The translations under genes were made by a program, and so were the position numbers. A stretch of 64,000 nucleotides of DNA, from positions 387,443 to 451,442 of the forward strand of contig NW_022985190.1 in assembly GCF_010093535.1 (NCBI RefSeq). Reading direction: 5' to 3'. Position 1 is the first letter of the stretch. Each line of letters opens with the position of its first letter. The notes below the pieces were generated by a model. It was given only the letters and a program-made list of their open reading frames with translations, made no database searches and was not told where the DNA came from. Positions 11,476 through 22,344 of this stretch are shown here, one piece after another. The stretch comes from Lindgomyces ingoldianus (taxonomy: Eukaryota; Ascomycota; Dothideomycetes; Pleosporales; Lindgomycetaceae).

Positions 11476-12497
11476 TTATTTGCTTCCCCCTTTAGTATCC
11501 TCTAAAGTCAAATATGCCGGCGCTGGTCTATCCTCTGAAATATCCCCTATCGCACTCCAATGCTTATATGTCAAACTCTCACTCTCAATCTCATCCGCAA
11601 TTGCAATCGCCATATCCGAAACCGTAATCCCTGTCAACCTCCCCTCGAAGATATTTTCAGACTCCTGCTCTCCTTCCAAGACCATATCATCCACACTAAT
11701 CTCATACTTCCCTGTCCTCTTCCCAGGCCTATACAACGCAGAAGGCGACACAAACGACCACTTGAAACTCGTATTTCCGTCGAAGAACATGTACGCCGCG
11801 CGGCCTGCTTTGATGAAATCCGTTGCTCGATCTTTCCGCTTGATCCCTGTTTCGTACTCTTCAATCGCCTTTTGGTCGTCGGCGGTGGCACGGCCTTCAC
11901 GTTTCGCGATTCGCGCGTTTCGATATGCGCGTAGTGCTGTGCCCATGATGCCTAGTCGTTCTTCCATGTATGCGATGTGGGCTTCGGACGTAGCGATTGC
12001 TTTTCGGTAGGCCATGAAGAAGTCTGGGTGGTCGACGCAGCATTCGTGAGTCCCTGGCACGTGAAGCGATCCTGCACCTCCGACGAAGAGGAAGTATTTC
12101 ACCGTGGATTGTTTCACGGCGAGGATAATTTTGCGGACGGTTTCGATGAAAGGCACTTTTGCAGTCAATGAGTCATGCCAGACCTCCACACAAGAGAGAA
12201 TAGGATGCTGTTGTAGGCATGCATACTGTAAAGAAGAGCATCGGCGCCCGCTGTATGTGGTCCGTATTCGGAGACCAGAACATCAACTCCCTCAAAAACT
12301 TTCGCAAGTTCTGAAGACGATACGTCGTCAATGTCAATTGATCTTGGAATGTAGCGTTCGTGCTTTCCCAGCTTTTGCGGGCTCCGCGATATGCCGATGA
12401 CAGTATGGCCGCGGTTTAGGAGCTCGACGCAGAGATACGAGCCTCCAAACCCCGCGGGCCCAATCACGCCGATTCGCAAAGGTTTTGAGGTTGGCAT
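11476..12497 (-). CDS. NAD(P)-binding NmrA/atypical-SDR-like protein
   Basis: Two exons joined through an intron at about 12170-12232 (TACA|GTATGC ... AAAAG|TGCC). The N-terminus reads LRIGVIGPAGFGGSYLCVEL, a GxxGxxG Rossmann motif, followed by GHTVIGISRSPQKL and GVDVLVSEYGPH. The second exon begins MPFIETVRKIILAV and carries KYFLFVGGAGSLHVPG. No SDR Tyr-xxx-Lys pair is evident, as expected for NmrA-like proteins or flavin-reductase-like atypical SDRs. About 320 residues. It ends 155 bp from the convergent SCOT-type gene and is divergent from the 3-hydroxyisobutyrate-dehydrogenase-like gene. Its substrate or regulatory role in the cluster is unknown. Confidence 0.75.
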
Positions 12498-13086
12498 TTT
12501 GAAATTGGTGTGGCTGGAGGTGGAATTCAGTTTGATGTATTGGGGGCTTCAAGAGAGGGTGAATGGTCTCCGCGATCAAACCAATGAGTGAGGTCAAATG
12601 CATGTAGCACAGAGGTTCTCAGATATACCTAAGTACGTACCCAACTAAGAGCTTATCCATGCATCTAGCAGTCGAACACTTTAACGACGGCAAAGTACCC
12701 CGCACTTTATAAGTATTGTCCTACGGCAAATACTTCCTTCACCGGACGCCGACGGTACCATGTTGCCGACCAGCACACTCTTCGCTTTACTAAATATTTG
12801 GAACAATTGTTAGGAAGGGTCTAAATAGTATTTTGAATATATTTGGCAACATCTTGAGGCTCAATGGCAGAAATGATGAACTTGGGGTAGCCCATGGGGA
12901 AATGAGGGGAACAATGTGGGGCAATTGACGAGCAGGAGCTTGAGCATGCATTGCAGGGACCATCTTCTACCGTCACTGACAAAATGTGAACTACATCATC
13001 GAGAAGTGGCCAAAAAACAATAATAGAACTTTCTGTCTAGGAACTCTTGCTATCGTGGTCGTCGCATTTGGTCGCGCAGGCTTTCG
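12498..13086. promoter_or_regulatory. Divergent promoter region with clustered GGGG elements
   Basis: Shared upstream region of the NmrA-like gene (minus) and the 3-hydroxyisobutyrate-dehydrogenase-like gene (plus). CCATGGGG, ATGAGGGG and ATGTGGGG (12914-12921) occur within 35 bp, resembling a tandem CreA/Mig1-type site array. Function is inferred from the motif and its recurrence. Confidence 0.5.
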
Positions 13087-14208
13087 ATGGCGGAAAATTA
13101 TGCCTTCATTGGTACCCATTCCCCATCCTCCAGTTGCTAGCCCTACAATCAAATCTAACTAACGATGCCCAGGCCTTGGAGCCATGGGCTATGCAATGGC
13201 ATTCAATATTCGTAAAAAGATGCCCTCGACATCAACACTCTTCATCAACGATATAAACATGTCTGCATGTCAGCGCTTTCAATCAGAATATAGATCTTTT
13301 GGCCCCATCGAAATCGTGCCCTCAGCAAGAGAAGCCGCCGAGAATTCCAAAGTCGTGGTTTCAATAGTACCAGGGGCTGTAGACGTAAAGAAAGTATACT
13401 TAGATGAGAAAGATGGCGTCATTGCGAGTAGAAAGAATGAAGGGAGAGTCCTATGCGAATGCAGTACCATAGATGTGAAGAGCACTAGGGAAGTTGGGGA
13501 AGCGTTAATGGCGAAAGATATAGGGACTTACGTCGATACACCAGTATCCGTTCGTGTTTCCATTCCATTCAGTTCAGAAGCCTTCTGCTAAACTTCGGAT
13601 AGGGGGGGGTACCAGCGGCTCAACGTGGCGATCTCAGCATGCTAATCGGCCATTCCCCACCCTCAGATTCCAACCCAAACTCGCTACTCCTCGAACGCGT
13701 CCTCGGAATGATAGGCTCGCCCTCCAAGTTCTTCTACCTCAATTCCCTTGGCGCCGGTCTAACCGCTAAAATCTCAAATAACTACCTCAGTGGTACCATT
13801 CTCCTCGCAACTGCTGAAGCCATGGCTATCGGCATAAAACAAGGACTTGACCCAAAGATGCTGTACGATGTTATCAAAGCCTCGACGGGGCAAAGCTGGA
13901 TGTGCGACCATGTGATGCCAATCCCGAACGTTATCCCTCATGTCCCAAGTTCTAGTGGATACAAGCCGGGATTTAAGACGCAGATGATGATTAAAGATTT
14001 GGGGTTGGGTATTGAAGCGGGGAGGCAGGTTAGGATCAAACCTCGAATGGCGGAGGCGGCAATGGAAACATGGGAGAGTGCAAGTAAGGACCCACAGTGT
14101 TTTGATAGGGACGGGAGTAGTGTCTATTTGCATATTGGCGGTCCGTTGCCCGAAGGGTATCAGGATAAGGGAAAGAAGAAGGAGGATGGAACGTGGGAGT
14201 TTGTCTAA
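13087..14208 (+). CDS. 3-hydroxyisobutyrate dehydrogenase-like (beta-hydroxyacid dehydrogenase family)
   Basis: Three exons: 13087-13111, 13173-13549 and 13603-14208. The joins are supported by GT/AG sites and by recovery of conserved motifs. MAENYAFIGLGAMGYAMAF spans the first junction and gives the GxGxMG dinucleotide site. The second junction restores TPVSGGVPAAQRGDLS, the substrate-binding signature. GAGLTAKISNNYL carries the catalytic Lys, followed by GLDPKMLYDVIKASTGQSW. About 335 residues, slightly long because of a charged C-terminal tail. It oxidises small beta-hydroxyacids with NAD(P). In this cluster it could oxidise a hydroxyacid intermediate, but valine catabolism remains possible. 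Confidence 0.9.
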
Positions 14209-14346
14209 GAGTTGTATATGATCAATCTATTGGTATCAGTGCCTTCCATATGGGAAGGGAGCAAAAAAAAAGGACGAAAAGAAGCTCAAGCACGAACGTG
14301 TTGAAAGACAGGTACAGCTCCGAGATGCGCTGTCCTGGAACGATGA

Positions 14347-15427
14347 TCACACCCCATTGGCGGCCACGTTTGTCTTCTTTTTTTGCTTTTCTGCATCCCA
14401 ACTTGTACCTTGACTCGCCAAATATTCTTGCCCTTTGGCTAGGATTTTGCTGTTCTCCTCGCCTAACCATTGAGGTTCAAGCGCTTGGATTGCGTCTTCG
14501 ATCTCGTATGCCTCACCGCCAGCGATCCACAGTATCTTGCCGGCGAAGGGCATTCTAGCTCCCGGGTGGATTTTTCCATCAGCGCTCCTGTTCGCAGTTG
14601 CGCAAAGGATAATGCTTCGGGCCACATCTTCAGGCTCATTGGACGGCAGACCGCGGTCGTACCAGCCATCTTGGATTCCTTTCACCAATTTCGTTTCTAA
14701 GACACCTTTAGTGGACAGAGGGAGGGAAAGGATAGTGATGACTGACTAGTCATCCATGGACATATTACGTTGACCCGGATACCCTCAGAGTGTGCTGTAG
14801 TGTGCAGCCCTCTCATCAACCCTAAAACGCCATGCTTACTCGCCGTGTAGGTCGTCAAGCCACAACTCTCCTTAAATCCTGCAATAGAGCTCACAAGCAC
14901 AATATCGCCACCGCCTTTGCCTCCACCCCTGGATTTGTTCCTTCTTAGGTAATGCATTCCAATCCGTGCCGTGAAAATAGCTCCTGTGAGGTTGACCGCG
15001 ACTTCCTTCATGCTCGGCTCGATAGAGATATTCGAGGTCGGGTCGAAGATGTCCTTGTGAATAGCCATCCCAGCATTAGCTACCACAACATCGACACGAC
15101 CGAAGATTGATTCCGCGGCTGCGAAGAGTCCCAGCTGGTCTGAGTACGAGGAGGTGTCGCAGTGGAGGAAGCGAACAGTTGGACCAAGCTGCGATTCGAG
15201 TTCCCGCGCTGGACCCTCGCTGATGTCACCAAAGACGACTTTACATCCAGCCTCTTCAGACAAGTTAGATTTCATTCAAGCTGCGAACGGAAAGTTGGGA
15301 AGCTCGGATTCTCACTAGCAAATTGGATCACTGCAGATCGCCCAATCCCCGTTGCTCCTCCGGTCAGCACCACAACCCCCCCTGCAAGAGTACTGAGAAG
15401 TTCCGCATTGAATTGAACGTGCACCAT
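14347..15427 (-). CDS. Short-chain dehydrogenase/reductase
   Basis: Three exons. ATG at 15427 gives MVHVQFNAELLSTLAGGVVV followed by LTGGATGIGRSA, the TGxxxGIG cofactor site. The second exon has AGCKVVFGDIS, VVVANAGMA, LVSSIAGF and the active-site YTASKHG (Tyr-xxx-Lys). The last exon gives KLVKGIQDGWYDRGLPSNEPEDVA. Asp after VVFG suggests NAD preference. About 310 residues with a basic C-terminal extension. Most similar in layout to 15-hydroxyprostaglandin-dehydrogenase-like SDRs common in fungal clusters. CCCCACAT (15547-15554, ATGTGGGG on the gene strand) lies 120 bp upstream. The intron after QFA is inferred from GTGAGA and a CTAAC branch point. Confidence 0.87.
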
Positions 15428-15775
15428 GGCGCCAATCGACAAGACCTCTTTTTTTTTCTTGAGCTTTAGGAGCCGAGAAGTCTTTTCTTTAATCCATGCT
15501 CTAAATCTTGTAGCCGAACCCTTGTATCATATTGCAAATCCCCGCACCCCACATGATATGCCCTTGGCAATACCGTTAGCAGAAGCCTACGCGTCGAACT
15601 ATCGCGGGGTAATTGTCTGGCCCTTAATCCTCCAACAATAGCATCTTCTGGAAAACGAGCTCATAGCAAACCTCATATATTTGTCACTGCTTAATTGTCA
15701 AAACTCCGAGATTTGCATTGCGACGCGCACACCTTGTACCACAACCAAGATCTGATACCGCAGATCGCCACGGAT

Positions 15776-17610
15776 CTAACCACCCCGGAAGAAGTTTTGG
15801 AATACGTCTAATATGGAATCGAAACCTGCCATTTCTCCCAGTTTGAGAACGTGCGTTCGCCGTCCTACTTCTTCCGGATTCCCCGATGCAACGTACTTGG
15901 CAGAAATACCGGCACTGCTGGGGCCATAGACTCTCGCGCCCATCTTCCCTCCTTCGACGGGGGGCCAAGGATCGGATCCGTTCACAAATTCCACGAAATC
16001 CTCGGCATATGCACGGGCAACTGCTTTCTGTTCTTCGTTCATAAACTCGTTGAAGTTTTGGAAGAGAAAAGCAACGTCCAGGATGTGGCCAGCTTCGCCT
16101 TTGAACCTCCCTTCCCAAGGATTACCCTCGTTGAAATGGTATAGGAAGAACTTGTTCTCCTTCGTTTGGGGCCAGCCTTTGGCAAAGGCAAGCGCGGGTG
16201 CGTAGAAGCTAATGTCGGTAGCGAATTTCAATATCGAGAGGACAGCCTCATCGTCATTGGTGGACTCCGATATTTTATACGAGGAGAGTAATGTTGATGC
16301 AGCTTCCGGGTGCGATGAGAGTGTCTTATTGACAGATTCAACAAATTTGGATGCAATACCCGGGTTTCTCGCATCAAGGCCCATCCAGGCGATGATATTG
16401 GCCTGACAGTCGGTCAGTCTCAAATAGGCAAGCCTACCGCTGCCACACTCACATCAAGCTGAGATTCTCCTATCATGAGAGATGCACACCATTTCCGACC
16501 TGGGATTGGAAAGTTTGGGTCATCGTCCTGGGATGCGACGGTAACGAAGTTCGGCTCTCCAGGCACAGTGTCACCGTCAATAACTGGAATCAACGGAATT
16601 GTTCTTGGAACCTTCTGCCATAATTCGTCGACTGGTATAGTGAGCAATGCGTTTATGCGATCTTCGGGAGACTTATCCGCAAGCTCAAAGGCTTGTATGA
16701 CGCTCTGATATGCGGATTCGGCAGCTGTAAGAGGGATTGGTTTGAATAGCAGTACTGCTCCTCCAGTGCTCATGCATCGCTTCATCAGCGGCTCTTTCGA
16801 TAGAAGCAACATAGTTGATGACACTGGGAGATATCAGACAAGTGTAATCATATGAAATATTGTATCCACTTACATGCTCCCGCCGACTCTCCACAAACCG
16901 TAATTTCGTCAGGGTCTCCCCCAAATCCGCCAATAAATCTCTTAACCCATTCTAGGGCAGTTCTCTGGTCGTGAAATCCATTATTTGATTTGTACCCCGC
17001 TTGACGGAGCTCTTCCGAGGTCATGAAGCCTGTAACGCCCAAACGGTAACTTTCGAACCTTAGCAGATAGACCTTAGCAAAAATTTCAGCGAAGAGCATA
17101 CTTGATTGTGATACCAATAATTGGTTTCCCTTTTGCGACCGAGATTCTGACTAGCGGAGTCGCATTGTAGTGTGGATACCAACTAGAGCCGACAGCGAAA
17201 CCCCCTCCATGAATGAAGACATAGGCTGGTAATTTTGCGCCTGAATCAATTGTTCCATCCACCCCAACAGGTACAGTGATATTTAGATTTAGTCCTTCGA
17301 TATCTGAGTGCGTCGGAACATCTGGAATCGGAAGCGTGTGCTGGATGAATCCGAACTCATTGTTGACGGCCCCGGGTGGCGAAACTGGAGGAGGCCTCTC
17401 ATGCCGTTAACAGAAGAAGTAGCCATGTGCAAAGAAAACATACCCGTATTTCGAAGCATTAGTAGGGCCTATTCCGTAACTTGTGACAAGCTGAGGGGGG
17501 GCGAATCGATTTTCCAGGGACGCATACTTTAGCCCGCGAAACTGGACAGTTCCATCAATTCCAACTCCACTTAGCTGGCCCAAATGTTCATGCTCAAAAG
17601 TAGTAGACAT
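15776..17610 (-). CDS. Type B carboxylesterase (alpha/beta hydrolase)
   Basis: Five exons from ATG 17610 to 15776. GTVQFRGLKYASLENRFAPP is the family N-terminus; LPAYVFIHGGGFAVGSSW provides the oxyanion hole; FGGDPDEITVCGESAGA holds the nucleophilic Ser, followed after an intron by STMLLLSKEPL. The C-terminal exon contains FFLYHFNEGNPWEGRFKGEAGH, the region of the catalytic His. No signal peptide, so probably intracellular. About 520 residues. It could release an aromatic acid from an ester, feeding the cluster. It is divergent from the lactonase-like gene, and ATGTGGGG occurs in the shared promoter. A second, related carboxylesterase lies at 35283-37173. Confidence 0.9.
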
Positions 17611-17981
17611 GGCTTATCCAAGAGTCCGGGGTGTTTCGCAAATACTCAACTCTTGTATGGCACACCGATTACGTCAGACCGTTTGAGGTTTTGTGTCAGC
17701 GCTAGCCAGAAACTCTAAGTTTACGTCGGAATAGGTCGTCCGCTGTGTTAGAGCAAATTCCGATAGTTACTGTGGAGCTAAATTGAAGTGACCTCGGGAT
17801 ATTGACGCCCCGCCAGTGGAGTTAATGAATGGTGGGGCCTAGATCAAGGTGTCTGTGCACGGATGGGGTAATGTGGGGAATTGTACATGAGCTTTCAACA
17901 CCTCCATAATGGTAGGAATCGGAAGCAGTACGTGGGCGTCAGCCACTAAGCACCATACCTCTTTCTGACGGTACCTCTGAG
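17611..17981. promoter_or_regulatory. Divergent promoter of carboxylesterase and lactonase-like gene
   Basis: 371 bp between divergent starts. It holds GGTGGGG near 17831, GATGGGG near 17862 and ATGTGGGG at 17871-17878, about 104 bp upstream of the lactonase-like start. These match the GTGGGG-type core seen across the cluster. Confidence 0.5.
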
Positions 17982-19084
17982 ATGACGGTCGCGGAGCTGC
18001 CCTGCGCTCCCTTGCCGGAAACCAATGCACATATCGAACTGTCTCTCCTCGATGGAGGGAGCTTTATCGGTGAATTTTCCAAGCTTCATGCCGGCGTTAC
18101 TAATGGAATATTTCGAATGTACAACTGGGCCTTCTATATTTCGCACAAGGGCCGACACATTCTTTGGGATCTTGGACTGGACGAGGTACGTACTGTGCTC
18201 TTTGAGCTAAGCCTATAACCTGGAGGTCACTGACGGACCAGGATCGATCATGTTATACACCGTGGGTAAACCAATTCATGTTAGACATCGCGAATCATGT
18301 TGGTCCAAGGAAGTCGATCATTCATCAGCTTAGCGAAAGGGGTGTAGCAGCTAGCCAGATAGATACAGTCCTATTCAGGTCAGTGTTATAGGGTGCGGAA
18401 GATGAAGTCAACTGCTGATAGCGGGGGCAAGTCATGCACATTGGGATCATAGTCGACCTATCCGTGATGAATTTCCTAATGCAACGGCGTACTTTGGACC
18501 AGGCACAAAAGATGGATGTTCTCCTGGCCATATGGCGGACCCGAGTCTGCAATGGGATGGGCGTTTCTTTGATCCCGAGAAAGCAACCGAGAGATGGGAA
18601 GAGCTCGAGGGTTCTTGGGTAACATTTGGGCCGTTTGAAAGAGCTATGGACTACTTCGGCGACGGAAGCTTTTGGGTCATTCAGGCACCAGGCCATATGG
18701 CAGGCAATCTTTGCGCGGCGGCTCGCCTAGAGAGCGGAGCATGGGTTCTATTAGGTAGCGACTGCTGTCATTCAAGGTGATTGCCTCGTTTGCTGGTGTG
18801 TCAATTTACTGATGACTTGTAGGGAGCTCTTGGATGGGGAATACGAGATTTCTCAATTTTGCGTTCCAGGGGTAGGGAAAACGTCATTGCATGCTGACAT
18901 TCCTGCAGCCAAAAGCACCATTGATAGGATCCGGATCCTAGAAAAGAACTATGGGTTCCATGTTGCTTTGGCACACGATGCTGCCTGGATGAAGAAAGGG
19001 TCTGATCTGGTTTTGATGTCACTACTGGACGAGCATATGAAGAAGGCAGCTAAAGAGCGTATAACCAAGGACGAGATACCATAG
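17982..19084 (+). CDS. Metallo-beta-lactamase-fold hydrolase, lactonase-like
   Basis: Four exons starting MTVAELPCAPLPETNAHIEL. The third exon gives SHAHWDHSRP, the HxHxDH metal motif; GHMAGN, LGSDCCHSR and LAHDAAW supply the remaining His/Asp/His ligands expected of a dinuclear zinc site. About 320 residues, similar to N-acyl-homoserine-lactonase-like and fungal gamma-lactam/lactone hydrolases. Introns fall after DLGLDE (GTACGT donor), before SHAHWDH and after DCCHSR. In a ring-cleavage cluster, a lactonase would open muconolactone-type intermediates produced by the cycloisomerase-like enzyme; this pairing is inference. Detoxification of a lactam or lactone antibiotic is the alternative. It is divergent from the carboxylesterase. 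Confidence 0.85.
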
Positions 19085-19842
19085 AATAATCGCAAGACGG
19101 TGCGGTACCACTTACCGTCAAACATAATTAGGGTGGAGTCTATATGTCTGACTTCTTGCTAAAACAAGGGAGAGTGTCAGTAGGATACAAGTTCTTTCCT
19201 GAACACCCTGTCATGTCCCACATTAGGGGGCAAGAGGCAACCGGGATGGTAACTGGTGGCGTATCTGTCACAAGTTCCAGATCGAAAAAGGCGGTGGAGA
19301 AGAGAAGACCTAATGCTTAGCCTAATACGACTCTAACAGCGATATAGGTCCATCAATGAGCGGTGAAATGCATGTGAAAGTGTGTATTGGCCGTATTCTG
19401 ATGACTCGGACATGGAGGTAAACTGTGGAGAGGGAAGGCACTCGATAAAATGGGCCTTCGACGCCCCATCACGTGGTTCTTATCGATAGGTACTCACTAC
19501 GAAGTAATGACGCATTTTTGCCCCAGAGGCCTAACATCACTACGATTCCCTCTTCAATCTTTCCTCGAATCCTAGGCAGCTACCAACGAAAGCATTAGTG
19601 GCGTCGTCTTCCAAGGTTGCTAGTTTGACAGCACTCAACGCCAACAGTTAGTGCCTCACAAGACTTCCAAGGCCTCCCAAACACAAGATTTTAATTTTGT
19701 TTGATTACTAATTTTCCAGATATTCAGGCCACATTCTGCTTACGGGTACCAGTCCAGCCGTCCCCGTAAGCACTTATAACCTTCTATATCTGCCCTCTTC
19801 CCCTATCGAATTGCACATTTCAACACTCCTCACGATTGCATT
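19085..19842. other. Intergenic region upstream of P450
   Basis: 758 bp without a gene. A near-match to the cluster motif (TCCCACAT) occurs around 19217-19224, and a pyrimidine-rich stretch precedes the P450 start. I see no other structure. Confidence 0.4.
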
Positions 19843-21538
19843 ATGGAGCCTTCACGCGGGCAATCATGGCTCACAATCGGAGCTTCCGCGGCGGCTGCTG
19901 CTTTTGCCTACCTAGTCATCAAATTCATCCAGCATCGGCGCTTCTACAAGGACCTGGTAAGGGAATCCTCCATGCAGTCGCATTAGCCTCCACTTTCTAC
20001 CATTATTTGTATTTTTCTAGCCCGGAGAAATCTTTTAACACTTCAATTAGCCAAAACCACCCTACGACTTCATTTGGGGTCACTTAAAGCTCATGGGCGA
20101 AATCACGTCGCTGTTCCCAAGCAACTGCCACGTGCAAGTGTACATCACCACCATATCTCGGAAATACAAGTTACCTGGTCTTTGGTACCTCGATCTCTGG
20201 CCCCTTGGACCTACTTTCCTTGTTATCACAGACCCTGACCTGGCTCTTTATATCACCGTTCAAAAGAATCATCCAAAACACCCCGTTGAGCAGGAGTTTA
20301 TTGCCCCGATCGTGGGCGAGAACAACATAGTCGCCGCAGAGGGGCCGGCCTGGAAGTATCTTCATAACATGCTCGCTCCTCCGTTTGCCATTTCAGCAGT
20401 CAGAAACTTGGCTGAGATGATGTCAGAGGAAGTCATGGTTTTTCGATCGACCCTCCACAAGTTGGCCAAGACCCGAGAAGTGTTCCGCTTAGAGGATATT
20501 TCCAGCAATCTAACCTTTGACGTAGTCGCTAAAGCTACTTTCGGATTCTCTTTGAATGCCCAGACCAAGGGTAATCCAGCTATACATGATTTCAGTGAGA
20601 TCTGTCGTGCGTTCGTGATTGAGAAGAACAGTTGGAACTTCGTAAAGAAGTTTTTTGCGACACGAAAGAGAAAGTCTGCGACGAAACGACTGGATTCCCA
20701 ATTGGAAAAGATGATTCGAGAAAGGTTCGTAGTCCTGCAGAGAGATAATGTGGACGTCTCACAGAAGCGCGGTCTAAGCATTGCGGATCTCATCCTTCGG
20801 GAACGTATCAACGAAGGACGAGACCTTAATCCCGAATTCATGGAAACTGCAATCACAAGCATCAAGACAATGCTGCTGGGAGGCACTGGCACAACCACAG
20901 ATACTGTCTGCTTCATTTTCATGCTTCTCTCGGTTCACCCAGAAATTGTGGAAAAGCTTCGCGAAGAGCACGACCGCGTTTTCACTCCCGGAATCGACGC
21001 TACGTATGCTATGATTCAGGACTCTTCCCAGAAGCTAAGCGAGCTTACATATACAACTAATGTCATCAAGGAAACGCTTCGCTTCTATCCAGTGGGAAAC
21101 ACTGCTCGGGGAGAAGACGCTACGGGATTTGTTACCTACAAAGGCCAACAATACTCGACCAAAGGCCATATAATCCTTCCAGTGCAGCACTCCATGCAGA
21201 ACAATCCGGACGTATTCCCAAATCCGAAGGCCTTCGACCCAGACCGATTCACCCGCGAAGACTTTATACGACACGCATGGCGTCCATTCGAACGCGGTCC
21301 CCGAGCTTGCCTAGGTCAGGCACTAGCTATGGATGAGTTGAGGATTATTCTCTTGTTGACGGTGCGAGAGTTCGACTTCCAATGCGCGGATATCAAGCCA
21401 AACAGGAAGCCGAGGGTGGAGTGGACTGATTTAGACGTCACCTTTGGAGATCGTGCATTCCAGGAATTCATCTTCGAGGCAAAGCCTAGGGATGGAATGA
21501 AGATGACTGTTCGGGAGAGCGGTAAAGGAGTGGATTAA
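19843..21538 (+). CDS. Cytochrome P450 monooxygenase
   Basis: Two exons: 19843-19956 and 20051-21538. The first encodes MEPSRGQSWLTIGASAAAAA and the rest of a membrane anchor, ending RRFYKDL; the second opens PKPPYDFIWGHLKLMG, the Pro-rich hinge. Conserved P450 regions: GGTGTTTDTVCF in the I-helix with the oxygen-activating Thr, KETLRFYP (ExxR), FDPDRF and the haem loop FERGPRACLGQ with the axial Cys. About 533 residues. An ER-anchored hydroxylase would plausibly perform an early hydroxylation of the substrate. It is the last gene in the plus-strand run of the catabolic cluster. Subfamily and substrate are not recognised. Confidence 0.93.
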
Positions 21539-22344
21539 CCCTGACGAAATGCTTTACTTTGCGCCATATTTGCCTTAACCGTGGAACATCAGCGGGACGG
21601 TCTGATCTATTAAGCCTCTTGCTGAAGAAGTTGAAAAGGATGCATGCTTTTGTCCTTAAATTCCCTATCGCGTTCCACGATAATTGAGAAGATTTGGTAC
21701 GGTCTTGAATTCAAAAGGAGATGGGCGAGCTCAAGGTTTCGTTATGGTGCTGGGTGGACATGACATCCCACGAGCTATCTAAGAGGGATTTGAGACAGCG
21801 ATTTGGGACATGCGAGGATAGGTGGCAGTGTACAAATCCCGCTCTCCTTTTTCATGACCTTGTGTGTACAAAGTATGACGGGCTTAGAGATTGTTCTGTG
21901 CTGCAGCCAAATGTGGACCAGTGTCGTTTCCTCTCCCATTTTGCCTAAACACCCAACCAATCAAGCACCACACCGGAGACTTTAACGCTCCCGTTCATCC
22001 CATGCGGCTCGCAAAGCTACCGGGAAATCGAAATTCTCCTTGCATCCACCGGCAGTGGCTAGCGCCATCAATTGCATGCACTTGTCCATTTGAAGCGGAT
22101 ATCACTTCCCGAAACCGATATTTCCGACGTTGCCACGTCCTTCTCCACGTTGTAAGGTACTATCTCGTCGTCATCGCCTAGTTCCCGGTGAAAGGTGGGT
22201 TCCTCGCCCCGCATTAGAAATCCATGGATTGAAGTGAGAGCTCGGTACTACGGCTATTGAGGAAGAGGGATGAGATTATAAGAGATGGAGTTGGAAAGTT
22301 TCCGGGTTTGTAGCGACTGCAACTGGCTTCTTTCGACCGCCAGA
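21539..22344. other. Intergenic region
   Basis: About 800 bp between the P450 and the GH3 gene. No open frame with family features. A CCCCGCAT near 22206-22213 differs by one base from the cluster motif on its complementary strand. Confidence 0.4.
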
